DNA from: Golubevia sp. BC0850
Taxonomy: Eukaryota > Basidiomycota > Exobasidiomycetes > Golubeviales > Golubeviaceae
Direction: 5' to 3'
Assembly (NCBI GenBank): GCA_012976225.1
Contig: JAAVVG010000001.1
Coordinates: forward strand, 1,984,001-2,048,000
Length of the DNA: 64,000 nt
The notes under the pieces: model-generated
The model's input: the letters and a program-made list of their open reading frames with translations, nothing else
Told to the model about the DNA's origin: nothing
The model's database searches: none
Position numbers and translations under genes: made by a program
Shown: piece by piece, positions 1-11,979 of the stretch
Numbering within the stretch: the first letter of the stretch is position 1
Layout of the letters: each line of letters starts with the position of its first letter

Positions 1-3000
1 TTGCCAAGGATCAAGCAGCAGCTGATAACGAAAAGCCAGGAGCTCCTGGAGCTGCAGGAACGGACAAGCCTGCTGCTGCCGCTCCTCGCAAGGTTGGTGG
101 AGGTGGAATGGTTAAGAAGCCAACTCTAGGGTCCCAATTTAAGCAATCTCTGATTCGTCTCATGGACACGATCGAGAGTACCAACGTTCACTACATCAGG
201 TGTATCAAACCAAACGAGGCTAAGAAGGCTTGGGAGGTGGAACCTCAGAACGTTCTCGGACAGCTGAGAGCTTGTGGTGTTCTGGAAACTATCAAGATCA
301 GTTGTGCTGGTTATCCAAGTAGATGGACCTTCGCCGACTTCGCTGATAGGTATTACATGCTCGGTGAGTTTCTGTCGAACCGTGATTCGGTCCAGCTTTG
401 ACTTTGTGCTCACCTAGCCTCTTTCTTCTCTTTTCCTTTCTTTTTTCCTCCCTCTCAGTCAATTCAAAGAGTTGGGACATGTCTAGTATGGAGAAGGTTC
501 GGAATCTCGCCACTTTCATTCTCAAGTCAACGATCCACGACGAAGACAAGTACCAAATCGGTCTTTCCAAGATCTTCTTCCGAGCTGGAATGCTGGCTCA
601 GTTCGAGCAGAAGCGTTCAGATCGCTTGAACGCTCTAACAACTCTCGTCCAGAAGAACTTGCGTCGTCACGTTCATCAGAAGAGGTATCAGCGTATGCGT
701 ACCGACACCGTCAAGGTCCAATCTTGGTGGAGAATGATTTCAGCTCAGAAACAAGTCGCCAATCTTCGTCGCGAGACCATCGCCACTCAGCTTCAAGTCG
801 CTGCTCGTGGATGGCTCGCTCGTCAAAACTTCAAGAACACTACTGCTGCTATCGTCAAGGTCCAAAGCATGGTTCGTGGAAGAACTATTCGAGCTACCTT
901 CGTCAGTCAGAAGACGGCCTTCGCTGCCACTCGTCTTCAGACCCTCCTTCGTGGTGCTCTGGCTCGTCGGGAGTACGCCAACAGTCGTAAAGGAGTCATT
1001 CATCTTCAATCCTGCTATCGTCGTCGTCTTGCCAAGAAGGAGCTCATCGCTCGTAAGAGCGAGGCCAAGTCGGTAACTCACTTCAAGGAGGTCTCCTACA
1101 AGCTTGAGAACAAGGTCGTAGAGCTCACTCAGAATCTACAGAAGAGAGTTCGGGAGGGCAAGGACCTTCAATCTAAGTGCAAGGCTCTCGAAGGACAGGT
1201 CAAGATCTGGCAAGGAAAGCACGAGGAGATCGACGCTCGCAGTCGAGCTCTTCAGACAGAGGTAGACAAGCCTTCGGTTCCTATCAGCGAATTCGAGGCT
1301 ATCGTAGCAGAGAAGAAGGAAGCGGATGAGAAGTATGGTCAAGCTGTCAAGCGAATCGCTGACTGCGAATCTCAGATCGATCAGCTCAGCGATGAGGTCA
1401 AGAGGCAAGCGGAGGAGCTCGAAGCTCGTGACGAAGCCATCATGGGTCAGAACAAGACTTCGGAGGAGGACATGGCTGCGATGGCAAGCCTTCGATCGGA
1501 GATCTCTGCTCTCAGAGAACAGCTCAACCGAGCCAACGCTCTCAACACCCTCCAGAAGAACTCCAACCGAATCGAGAACGCTGCTCCTCCTGTCTTCAAC
1601 ATGTCGACTGGAAAGGAGAACGGTTACTCAGGAGCTGCTCCTAACAAGCGTAGACCTCGACGTCACTCAGAGACCGGTCCTTGGAGCGACGACCCAGCTC
1701 GTAGGGACCCAGAGGAAGAAGAGATGTTCGCTGCCAAACGTAGCGCTGCCAACGCCAACAGACACGTCTCTGTCGCCTTTGGAGGAGATGGACAGCTCCA
1801 AGGAATGCAGCGTGGAGGATACGGAGACGACTTCGAAGATGACGATCCGTCAGAAGAGATCATGAAGATTCTTCAGAATGAAGAACAGTTGGACGAGGAC
1901 GTTCTCAATGGCCTCATCCGATTCCTCAAGGTCCCAGCTCCAAGTCTTCAGAATCCACCTTCGCCTAAGGAAGTCCTCTTCCCAGCTCATCTCATCTCTC
2001 TGGTGACCAACGAGATGTGGAAGTATGGAATGGTCAGAGACAGCGAAAGGTTCTTGGCCAACGTCATGCAGACCGTTCAGCAACACGTCATGAACTTCCA
2101 GAACGACGATGCAATCACTCCTGGAATCTTTTGGCTCTCTAATGTTCACGAGATTCTCTCTTTCGTCTGCATCGCTGAGAGTGACATGCTTCAAGGTATC
2201 GGACCAGGAGTCGACGGGGCTGCTCAACCTTTCGAATGGGGAGACTACGAAAGACTTGTCACAATGGTCAAGCATGATCTAGACAGTCTTGAGTACAACA
2301 TCTATCACACTTGGATGCAAGAGGCCAAGAAACGTCTTCACAGAATGGTTATCCCAGCTCTAGTCGAAAGTCAATCTCTTCCAGGTTTCGTGACGAGCGA
2401 TTCTGGAGGACGTCTTTTCAATAGAATCATCGGCGCCTCAACTCCTCAATTCTCAATGGATGACATCCTTGGTGTCCTCAACAAGGTCTGGAAGAGTCTG
2501 AAATCTTACTACGTGGAACCTTCAGTCACTGGACAAGTCATCACTGAGCTTCTCAAGTTGATCGGAGTGACCTCCTTCAACGATTTGCTCATGAGACGTA
2601 ACTTCTGTTCTTGGAAGAGAGGTGAGTTCCTGCTGAGGAGAGTTTAGATTCATTTTACCGAATGCTGACCCTCTTGCTATCTGACTCTGTGCTCGCAGCT
2701 ATGCAAATCCAATACAACATCACTCGTATCGAAGAGTGGTGTAAATCTCACGACATGCCTGAAGGAACTCTTCAACTAGAGCACCTCATGCAAGCTACGA
2801 AACTCCTTCAACTCAAGAAGGCTACTCTTAACGATATTGATATTATTTATGACGTTTGTTGGATGCTGACTCCAACTCAGATCCAGAAGTTGATCAGTCA
2901 ATACTACGTCGCTGATTACGAGGTGAGTTATCCCAAATAGACTGTTCAAAGACCTGCTGTCTGACATCTAGTTCCTTCTTCCTCGTCTACAGAACCCAAT

Positions 3001-3315
3001 CTCGCCAGAGATCCTCAAAGCCGTCGCGGCCAGAGTTGTGCCAAACGATCGAAACGATCATCTTCTATTGCCACCGGAGGTCGATGAGGCTGGTCCCTAT
3101 GAGCTACCGGTTCCTCGTGAGGTGACAGGTGAGTAGATATGGGATGGAAGAGAAGGAGAGAAGAGAAAGGGGCGGCACATCTAATTTCCTGAATTGAGAC
3201 TGACAAACGCCCTTCTCCTTCTTCAAACTCTAACTCTGCTGCAGGCATCGAAACTTACTGCCCCGCCTATATCAATGTACCTGGAATCAGAAGACTTGCA
3301 AGTCGCGTAGCGTAA
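1..3315 (+). CDS. MYO2: Class V myosin heavy chain, 5' truncated by window edge
   Basis: Actin motor that carries secretory vesicles and organelles along actin cables. Exons: <1-363, 459-2621, 2699-2922, 2993-3128, 3245-3315, giving 984 residues of the C-terminal part. It opens in an Ala/Gly-rich loop-2 segment, then shows the motor end (RCIKPNE, LGQLRACGVLE, YQIGLSKIFFR). About six IQ repeats follow, matching light-chain binding in class V, then a coiled coil starting near THFKEVSYKLENKV and a C-terminal DIL cargo-binding domain (MRRNFCSWKR joined across an intron to AMQIQYNITRIEEWCKSH). All four introns have GTGAGT donors and every splice keeps frame. The stop is TAA at 3313-3315. The N-terminal motor lies upstream of the window. 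Class V is preferred to class XI because of the fungal context; they share this architecture. Confidence 0.95.
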
Positions 3316-3984
3316 TGGAATATAGAGAGGGGTGGAGGTAGAGAGAATGAAAGCGATGAATGTACATGTACTCCTATTTTCTGAAGTCTAAAATGATGTC
3401 TTTTTTGTCTTCATTGTCTCTGACAGAATCATCTCGATGTGGAGATGGAACGTTTGAGAACGATGGAAGAAGATAACGAAAGTTTCGACTGCCAAAGTTA
3501 GATTAACACTTAATCTCACCTTCTTCTTGGCAAATTCTTCCGTGATTGTTCCGACCCGCCTTACCGAAGGATGGAGAATTAACAAATCTTGAGTTATTCC
3601 AGATTCGTCTAAATTAAAAAGGCTGGTGGTGGCGTGAGAGGCAATTGGAACGCAGCCAAGTCGCGAGTTGATTGGGACTTGGTGATGGGTCTTGGATCTC
3701 GGGTCTCTTCATCCTCCCAATCAATCATGGGCGATCACGTTGAGATAGGATGCAGAGACTTTGAACTTATCTTTCAAGAGCTTGGAAGTATTCAAATGTC
3801 CAATAAAGTTGATTGGGCTGTGGGCCAAGAACTTCCAAGATAGCATCGAATTGATTGAGGGAAGAGGAGGGTCTCTTTAAAAGGAATGAGATGAACATAG
3901 AGAACAGGCTCTTTACATCCCTCTTCAGCTTCATAGCTCATTCTTCAAGTATCTGAAATAGACTTCAAATAACTAGCTACCTCA
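3316..3984. other. Intergenic: MYO2 3' end and DHA2 transporter promoter
   Basis: Gene-free stretch of about 670 bp. It holds the 3' untranslated region of the myosin and the promoter of the next gene. A CTTTAAAAGG stretch near 3876 sits about 110 bp before the transporter start and may serve as a weak TATA-like element. I see no conserved coding frame. Confidence 0.5.
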
Positions 3985-6286
3985 ATGAGTCAAACGAATC
4001 AATATCAAATCGACTGGGACCTTCCAACGCGAGCACCGTCTCTCGACAGCCAAAACTCTATCCACTCCTCATCGTCCGATAGAGACCGGACTGCATACAA
4101 TTCTAGAGCTCCTTCTTTCAAATCGGAAGATCATAAACTCTCAGATGAGGCATCAAAACCTCAAACCGTCAAGGAGGAGGTCGAACTTGAGTCTGACAAC
4201 AAGGTGGGCGAGGACCTTGCCGACCAATCGAACTATCTTCCACACAAGCAGGTAAGTCCTCTTTGAATCACGTAGTCTGTACATAAGTCCTAGCTCATGT
4301 TTCAGCTTCTTTCTCCTCGCCTTTCCAACTTAACGCAGGTCATAGTCGTCTATCTCTCGCTTTGCATCGGTCTCTTCTCGTCATTTTTGGATCAGACAAT
4401 CGTAGCAGCCGCCGTTCCTGCGATCGCTTCTTCTCTGGGAGGAGCGAAAGAAAGTAGTTGGCTCTCTACAGGCTACTTGGTAGCTTCGACTGCCTTTCAG
4501 CCGATCTGGGGGCGGGTGAGCGACATCGTAGGTCGTAAACGATGCTTCCTTCTAGCACTCTTTTTGTTCTCTCTAGGAAATCTTCTGGCCGTCACGGGGG
4601 CGAAGACCATGCTTCAACTCATAGTCTTTCGATCGATCGCTGGACTAGGAGGAGGAGCCGTTCAATCCATGGTCTTGATCATCATTTCAGTGAGTTGATG
4701 TTGAGATCGATGAATTCGCGGCTCACAAACCCACTCAAAGACTAATCTGACTCTGCTCCCTTTCCAGGACATTGTTCCCTTAAAATCAAGAGGAAACTAC
4801 CAAGGACTGATCGGGCTGTTCAACGCTTCTGGTAACGGTGAGTTGTTATTTGTCGACAGGTCGGATGTCGAGCGAACCAAAGGTCACTGATTTGACTCTG
4901 GTACCTCCTCTTACTCACTCATTCCTGACTACAACAGCCATCGGTCCTCTTGTTGGAGGCTCCTTGGTGAAGTCTCCTTCTCTAGGATGGAAAGCTGTCT
5001 TCTTGGTCTCTCTGCCTCTCAATGCCGTCTGTGCTATTTTCACCATCATCTTCATTCCACTGAAGCCAGTACTGGGAAGCACGAAAGACAAAGTCAAGAA
5101 GATCGACTTTGTTGGAACCTTTCTCATCAGCACGGGCACTATCCTTCTTCTTCTAGCCCTCAACTGGGGCGGACTGACTTACTCCTGGTCGAGCTATCAA
5201 ATCCTGCTGCCCCTTTCTCTTTCGGTCGTTCTAATAGCTGCTTTCGTCTTCTGGGAGTGGAAAGGAGCCAAGTTCCCGATCATTCCTCTGGCAATGTTCA
5301 AGAACAGAACCGTCTCTGTTGTCATCGTCTCTGTGAGTCTCCCTTCTTTCACCGTGCTTTCGCCGTGAATGCCTCAAGCTCGATCTCACAGCCTTGTCCG
5401 AGCTGACAGTTGACTTATTTCTTTGGCTTACTTCTTTCTCTCTCAGCAATTCTCGTCTGGCGTGGGGATGTACGTCCTCCTCTTCATGATCCCTCAATTA
5501 CTTCAAGTGGTGAAAGGTTATTCAGGAGTGAAAGCCGGTGTTGCTCTCATTCCACTGACCGTTCTTCAGTCTGTCGGTTCAGCTGGAACAGGGTTTCTGG
5601 TTACGAAGCTCCAACGCTACAAAGCTATCGTTCTTATCGGTTTCGCTATTTATTCTTTAGGAATCGGTCTACTTATAAGCGTCAACCAATCCACGAGTCT
5701 AGAGGTAATCATCGTCTACTGCATCATCGCTGGAATCGGCTCAGGTGGATGCACTCAAACTCAACTTCTAGCAGCACAGTGCGCTGTCTCAAGGAAGGAA
5801 CAATCGTTGGTGACATCGGCTCGTAACTTCTTCCGGTGAGTGTGAGGTATCTGTTCCTTTCCTTCATCTTCACATCATGTTCTGACTTCGTTGATTCCCA
5901 ATTTCAGGCTTTTAGGAGGGACTCTGGGTTTGGCTTTCAGTTACCTTATACTCAACATCGCCGTTACTTCAGTGAAAGGAGACAGTATCACCGAAGAGCT
6001 CATTCTTTCGGATCCAACCTTGTTATACGAGGAGCTTGACTTGGATTCTGAGGTCAGAAGAGCGTACATCAACGCTTACGTCAAGGGATTTCAAAACGTT
6101 TTCACATTTGTTACAGCTTGTCTGCTGCTAGCCTTGATGATCTCGACACTATGGATGAAGGAGTACTCGTTGGCAAGGAAGGATGACGAGGAGATGTTGA
6201 AGAAGGGAGCGGAATTTGTGAAGAAAAGGAAAGGTGGAGAAAAAGATCTGGAGGTGGGAAGCGGAGAACTTTCTAGTCGATCTTAA
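3985..6286 (+). CDS. DHA2-family (14-TM) MFS multidrug transporter
   Basis: Predicted proton-coupled exporter of the major facilitator superfamily in the plasma or vacuolar membrane. Exons: 3985-4251, 4306-4689, 4768-4837, 4938-5332, 5447-5835, 5908-6286; 627 residues. A Ser-rich hydrophilic N-terminus of about 100 residues precedes the first helix. The motif LDQTIVAAAVPAI is the DHA2 signature of helix 1, and WGRVSDIVGRKR is the conserved loop 2-3 motif A. RSIAGLGGGAVQSM and IGPLVGG are typical of helices 4-5. About 14 hydrophobic segments are seen, ending in a charged cytosolic tail. Relatives include SGE1/ATR1/Azr1-type drug exporters; the substrate cannot be read from sequence. Confidence 0.9.
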
Positions 6287-6653
6287 GGTTGCTTCAGCAC
6301 TGTGCATTTTTTCAATCATCATAGACATGCATTCGAATGGAACCAAGTCCGAAAATCCCACTTTCTGCTGCCCAAAGGGCAAAATTTTACAAGCCACATT
6401 CCAGGCCAATCAAAAGTAGAGATCCACTCGATCTGTAGACACACTTGGATGGTCGAGAAAACTGTCGTTCATTTCATCTATTTATGTTGGTTGATTCTGT
6501 GAACAATTGCAGAGCACCTCGACCTCTTTTTGATTAGTTCGATTTCGTTTGAGAGAGAGAAAAATTGGCAGAGCAGAGTTGGGAGAGTTTGAGGACAGTC
6601 AAGATTGAATTGATCGAAATTTGAGAAAAGGAGATGTAGATGATGAATTTGGA
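6287..6653. other. Convergent 3' region
   Basis: About 370 bp between the stop codons of two converging genes (DHA2 transporter and mS38). I see no reading frame or structured element in it; it presumably holds both transcription ends. Confidence 0.5.
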
Positions 6654-8205
6654 TCACTTCTTCATCCTCTGTCTTTCGGAACGTTGACGTTTTCGGAGTT
6701 TGCGGTACCTTTGAAGTTGAAATGTCGGACGCGAGATCGTGAAGAGAAGGTTGGAAGAGAGAAGAGAGAGGAAAGAGAATAGGAGAGAAGATCAGAATCA
6801 GTAAGATGGGTACTCGGTCCTTCTCTTTTGATTGAACTCGTCGAGTCGTAGCTCTCTGAAGGAAGCCGAGTAAGGAAGTGATGACAACTACAAAAGATTG
6901 AATGTATGCTAGCTTTGACTTCTTCTCCATCCTTTCCTCCCCCCCCCCCCTTTCCAGCCCGACCGACCTCATCATCTCTACTCACTTGTGCTTTCTCATC
7001 TTTGTCTTTCTCTTCCTCTTGACACTATCCAAGCCGACTTGATTCTTCCCCTCTTCTCCCATCAGTTCCAATTCTTTCCCAGCCAAAAGGATCCACCCAT
7101 TTTCCTCGGCTTCCTTTGTCAACTGATCAAAGCTCATAATTTTTCCTTCACCTTCTACCTGTAAATCCAATCCGCCCAAACTCTTGTCATTGAAAATCTC
7201 CTTAATAGCTTTCAAATTGATTCCCTTCCTCTCCAAACTCTTATCATTCAAAGCAGCAGAATCCATTAAAGAAGTGATCCTATCCCATTCTAAAGCTTGA
7301 GGTAAAGAAGACTGGATTAGAGCATGAGATAACATTAAAGATGGATCATCGTCTGTTAGATAGACTGTACTCTTTGGACTTAATTTCTGTTGTTTCAGGA
7401 AAGAAGTAGCAGGAGTTGGAGGAGGTGGTGGTTGATAGGCTCTAGTATTCTCTGCTAAAAAGGTTGCCACTCCCTTTCCCCAGGTTGGCTTTGGTCCATT
7501 TGGTTCACCTAAAACAACTAAATCTGATTCTGGACCCAGGGCAGAAGCTAAAGCAGGATCTTCACCTCTTTCTATGGCTAGAGAGATAGCTCTCTTTCTA
7601 TCTTTCTCTTCAGCTTGCTCTGAATGTAAAAGTCTGGAAGTGGATCTAACTAGAGGTGAATGAGGTCCAGTAGATCTACGACTTGATTTAGATGGAGTTG
7701 AAGTTGGAGATGAAGATGGATCAGATGAAGAAAGAGAATCTAAAAGGGATGAAAATCTGGCTGAGGAGATTCTCGAGGCTTTGGTTCTCCAATGAGGTAC
7801 GTTGGTCTGATAATCTTCTGATAAGATGTTCTTGTTGTTAACCTTTCTTGGTAAAGCATCTAATTCTAATAGAGGTCTTCCAGCTGAGAAGAAGGATTGC
7901 CAAATTAGTTGAGGGAGCGCAGTGGGTGGAGGAGTAACAGCAGTTGAGGAGGAGGAGATGCTACGTGGAGAGAAGGAGGATGATGAAGAAGAAGAAGAAG
8001 AAGAAGAAGAGAACGGATTGTTACCATTACTATTTGATCTTGGTCTTAAGGAGGATCTTCCATTGCTTCGACCATTGTCGCTACTCTTGCTGTCTTTGCT
8101 GCTTGCTACTGAGGAAGCAGTCACTGAAGAGCCACTACTACTGCTGGCCGTCCTAGTTGGAGCGGTCAACCGAAGGAGAGCTCGAGCTTGAGTTCTAGAT
8201 CTCAT
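6654..8205 (-). CDS. COX24: Mitochondrial ribosomal protein mS38 (COX24/AURKAIP1 family)
   Basis: Small-subunit mitoribosome protein; yeast COX24/QRI5 is also needed for COX1 expression. Exons on the minus strand: 8205-6986 and 6708-6654; 424 residues. The first frame ends KRKTKMRKHK and runs into a stop immediately, but that stop lies inside a GTGAGT donor. After a 277-bp intron with acceptor TTCAAAG the second exon supplies YRKLRKRQRSERQRMKK and a stop, completing the short basic C-terminal domain that defines the family. The chosen ATG begins MRSRTQARALLRLTAP, a good mitochondrial presequence; an upstream in-frame ATG at 8334 would add 43 residues. The middle is low-complexity (a polyserine tract), and only the C-terminal tail and the WQSFFSAGRPLLELDALP region look conserved. 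It shares a divergent promoter with the LAMMER kinase. Confidence 0.85.
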
Positions 8206-8694
8206 CCCTATTGAAGCGATGGATGAAGATGCTAAGTACGAGGAGGATGGAGAGAGGGAGGGAATAGGATCCAAGGTCAAGTTCGCCACGTGTGATTTGA
8301 GCCTACAATGAAGCTTTGAGGATCTGCTCTCCATCAATTCTCTCAATTATATTTCAGAGAATCATCATCTTCTTAACTAACTTATTCTCTTTGCCCTACT
8401 TCAAGGTCTGCAAAGAGAGCGCTTCGTTGCGTTGAAGAGATTCGATTCACATCCACCTCAGCCTCAGCACCAAACAAAAACAAGTCATCCAACCTCTCAT
8501 ATCAACCAAATCCTCAATCCATTACTCCTTATTCTAGATCCTAATCCTTCCATCTCATCGTTTAATATTGGCCCATCATTTCAGTTCTATCTTATAGTCC
8601 ACTCAAACTTCCTCCTCCATCTCCAACTAATTCTCATTCTCACTCTCATCCTTTCTACCCGAACTCATCCATCCAGCCAATCGATTCTTCAAGT
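8206..8694. promoter_or_regulatory. Divergent promoter of mS38 and LAMMER kinase
   Basis: Region between the two chosen start codons (489 bp, or 360 bp if mS38 starts at 8334). The part next to the kinase is pyrimidine-rich, as in many basidiomycete promoters and 5' leaders. I see no clear TATA box. No other gene fits here. Confidence 0.45.
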
Positions 8695-11348
8695 ATGGCA
8701 ACTGTTCTACCGCGTTCAAAGAAGCGCAAAACTTCCAATGAAGTCTCAGCTGGTCCAAGCGGAGGCGCCTCTGCAAGTCAATCTGCAAGCGTTGGGAGAA
8801 ATAACAGAGGTGTTCAATCTGTGAATGAAGTCATTGGTGGGAAGGTGAGTAATAAGAGACTCGCTCGCGTGTCGGGAAGCAAAGAATTGGACTCCTATGG
8901 AAACATCTCGTCTGAGATTGATAGGAGGAGGGCAGAATCGCTGGGACAAAGGCGAGGTTAGAAGTTGGCTCGTCAGCTTTGATACCCCAATCCTCTCTTC
9001 AAAGATCTCTCCTCCCGGCCACCTCTCGCGCGCAAAATATTCAGACTTTTAGATCAATGCAAATTCACATCTGAATTGAGTGAGATCTGCGATGCGAGCA
9101 AGACGAGTCGCTGGTGCGTTGGGTCAGGTGGAATGATGGATGTGGAGTACGCAAGAGCCTCTACTTCTTTGTTTCTAGTTGCTTCTAGTCAATTCTCAGC
9201 TTCCCTATCTAGAAGTAAATCTTTTCGTCTGACTGATCTCGTATCTTCATCTCCTTTGTCCCTCCCTGCCTCGACCCTGCCTCACCATGTCTTCTTTTCT
9301 CTCTTCCTCCGTCTTCCAGCTTCAGGAAGTCTTCGTCCTCGACTCAGACGACGAGGATGGGGCTCCTCCTTCCAGACCTCTAGCTGCTGATCTACCTCCG
9401 CGCGCGCGACCAAGTAGAAGTAAGGTAGTGAATGGAGGAGCAAGTAGCTCGAGCGCTGTCGTCAATGGCAATGGAAACGGAAATGGACACTACACGAGAT
9501 CTAGTAGGAACGGAGCAAGCGGTGCTGCTATTGCAGAAGCTGCCAGTTCTTTGCCTTCTACTGCTTCTGCCAAAGCAAAGGGGAAGCGCAAAGCCAATGG
9601 AAGCGTCAGTGCTAGCGAGAGTGCCGGTCTCGAATCGAATGGAACTGCTTCTACTCCAGCGACTGCTACGACCAAGAGGAGGAAGAAGGATCACAACGAC
9701 GTCAACACTATCACTCAATCGGCTTCTGCTGCTGCTAGACAACAAGCTGCCATAGCCGCTCAACAGCAGCAGCTTCGACATCAACAAGCTCAAACTGCAG
9801 TTCAATTACAAGCAGCTCAAGCTCTCCAACAGCAGCAGCAGCAACTACTGTACCGTCAAAACATTCCGAGTGGCAGTAGTTACATGAACCAGCAGCAGCA
9901 GCAACAACAACAGGGATGGAGTGGAGCAGCTCGTTATGCCAACGGCAGTGCTTCTTACAGCGAGGGAGTGGGAAGCGAGAGAGCCGTGAGTGTGTTCGCT
10001 GAGAAACGAGATTGAAAAGCTCGTCGACTGGCTGTACTGACTTCTCCTCCTTCGTTTGCAGTCTCAACACTCTCACTTCGGACCGCCTTCTCCTCCGCCC
10101 GGCTTGCCAGTCGACGACAAGGAAGGTCACTTCATCGTTAGGGAAGGAGACTACGTTTCTTCAAGGTACAAGATTCTATCTCAACTTGGTCAAGGAACCT
10201 TTGGAAAGGTGGTAGAGTGCTACGATCGTCAGAAGAAGCAGTACGTTGCTATCAAGATCATCAGAGCCATTCAGAAGTATCGAGATGCAAGTCAAATCGA
10301 GATCAGGGTGCTCAAGACGTTGAGAGAAGAGGATCCGAACAATGACAAGTAAGTATTCGGATCAATAGTACACACCTTTCAACACCATTCACCCACTAAC
10401 ATCGCCTCCTCTTTCTTCCTAACAGCAAATGCATTCATCTTCTAGACACCTTCTCCCACCGAAACCACGTCTGCATCGTCTCCGAACTCTTAGGGAAATC
10501 AGTCTTCGACTTCTTGAAGGAGAACGAGTTCGCCTCTTTCCCAACTCAACACATCTGGGACTTCGCTCGACAGCTGCTCAAGTCGGTAGCCTTCCTACAT
10601 CGATTGAACCTAGTTCATACCGATCTCAAGCCGGAGAACATCTTGCTGGTCGATTCATCTTACTCTATCGTTGGAACTAGTAGAAGACCGAACGCAAAGA
10701 AGAAGAGAGTCTTGACCAACTCAGAGATTCGATTAATCGATTTCGGTTCTGCTACTTTCAACAATGAGTACCATTCAGCTGTAGTCAGTACTAGGCATTA
10801 CAGAGCTCCGGAAATCATCTTGAGTGAGTATTCGGATAGGTTAAGGGAAAGAAAGTCAAGGTTTTGGGGCATACATTCTGACTTTTCCTTTCTTTTCTCC
10901 TCTCCTCCTTTCAGACATGGGATGGTCTTTCCCTTGCGATGCTTGGTCTATCGGATGCATTCTAGTTGAGTTCTATACTGGAGACGCTTTATTCCAAACT
11001 CACGACAACCTGGAACATCTAGCGATGATGGAAGCAGTCTTAGGTGTCATGCCAGACGATTATCGAAGGAAAGCAGAGACTTACAAGCCAGAACTCTTCA
11101 GAGGGGGATCTCTAGATTATCCAAATTCCCAAACTCCCAAAACCTCAAGAAGATACGTCAGGGGTATGAAGAGGTTACATGAGATTCTACCTTCTGTTCA
11201 AAGTTCTGCAGCTTACTCTAAACATCATAGATGCTTCTTGAATCTCATCAGAAGGTTACTGGAATTCGATCCTAGTAAAAGAATCACCGTTGAACAAGCT
11301 TTAGGTCATGAATACTTCAGATTACAGCCTGGCGAAATTCCACCTTAG
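8695..11348 (+). CDS. KNS1: LAMMER (CLK/KNS1-type) dual-specificity protein kinase
   Basis: Kinase of the CLK family; relatives KNS1 and Lkh1 phosphorylate RNA-binding and stress or TORC1-linked proteins. Exons: 8695-8844, 9320-9985, 10062-10348, 10426-10823, 10915-11348; 644 residues. The N-terminal half is disordered, with a basic KKRK stretch, an acidic LDSDDEDG segment and glutamine tracts from CAG/CAA runs. The catalytic domain shows glycine loop LGQGTFGKVV, VAIK lysine, HTDLKPENILL catalytic loop and DFGSA. The family motif appears as EHLAMMEAVLG in exon 5. The first intron is long (475 bp). At exon 2 the acceptor may be 9319 or 9325; both keep frame. Typically nuclear and cytoplasmic. 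Confidence 0.95.
9760..9915 (+). repeat. CAG/CAA tracts coding polyglutamine in the kinase
   Basis: Several runs of mixed CAG and CAA codons, including stretches near 9765, 9830 and 9890-9912, encode broken glutamine tracts in the disordered N-terminal half of the LAMMER kinase. Such tracts vary in length between strains and can mediate condensation or interactions; both are inferences here. Confidence 0.8.
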
Positions 11349-11979
11349 AGAGTAGGAGGCGGAAACTCTCAGGGTCACTGGAGGATGGAAAGGGAGGAAG
11401 GGGAAGGAAAAGTAGTCCTATAAATTAATTCGATCTCTTCGAAGAAAGCTTTTGAGTCGAAGAAAAAGATAGATCGGTTAATGATTTTCTTCAAGTAAGA
11501 AGACTTTCTCAAATTCACACTTCAATTCTTTCCATATCGATCAAAATTCAATCAACCAAATTCACTCGCAGAATCCAACACGCAACAATTCCGCTATCTT
11601 ATCATTTGACAAATCAACAATCTCGGCTTTAGAAAAGAATCCTCTTTGTCTCAGTATGTTTCCACCTTTCCTCCTTGTACTCTCTCTCACAAATCTTCCC
11701 ACCTCTCTCCTCTAGCTTCTTTCTCTGCATCATTGCTTCAGCTCTTCAGCTTACCATCTTCCAACCACCTCGCTGTTTCGCTTTTCCTTTCCTGTGCCGC
11801 GTTTTCTCTCTCCTGTACCTAAGCTTTTGAGAAATATCCAAGCGACGAGAACATGTAGAAAGATTGATCAGACAAGGCAGTGAAATGCTGATTTGAAATC
11901 ATCTAATCGATGTTACACAAAACAAGATACGACAAAGGCGAGAGGAGGTTGAAAGATTCAGGGGCGGTGAGAATGTAAC
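11349..11979. other. Intergenic, no gene seen
   Basis: About 630 bp downstream of the kinase, AT-rich at first (3' UTR) and pyrimidine-rich near 11640-11800. No open frame with coding character was found. It separates two convergent transcription units. Confidence 0.4.

Noticed and set aside
740-1081. Long open frames antisense and overlapping the myosin IQ region
   Set aside because: They are shadows of the codon bias of the myosin exon; splice signals and conserved motifs support only the plus-strand frame.
7922-8191. Plus-strand frame with a glutamate run
   Set aside because: It is the complement of the polyserine tract of mS38 and has no start context or motif of its own.
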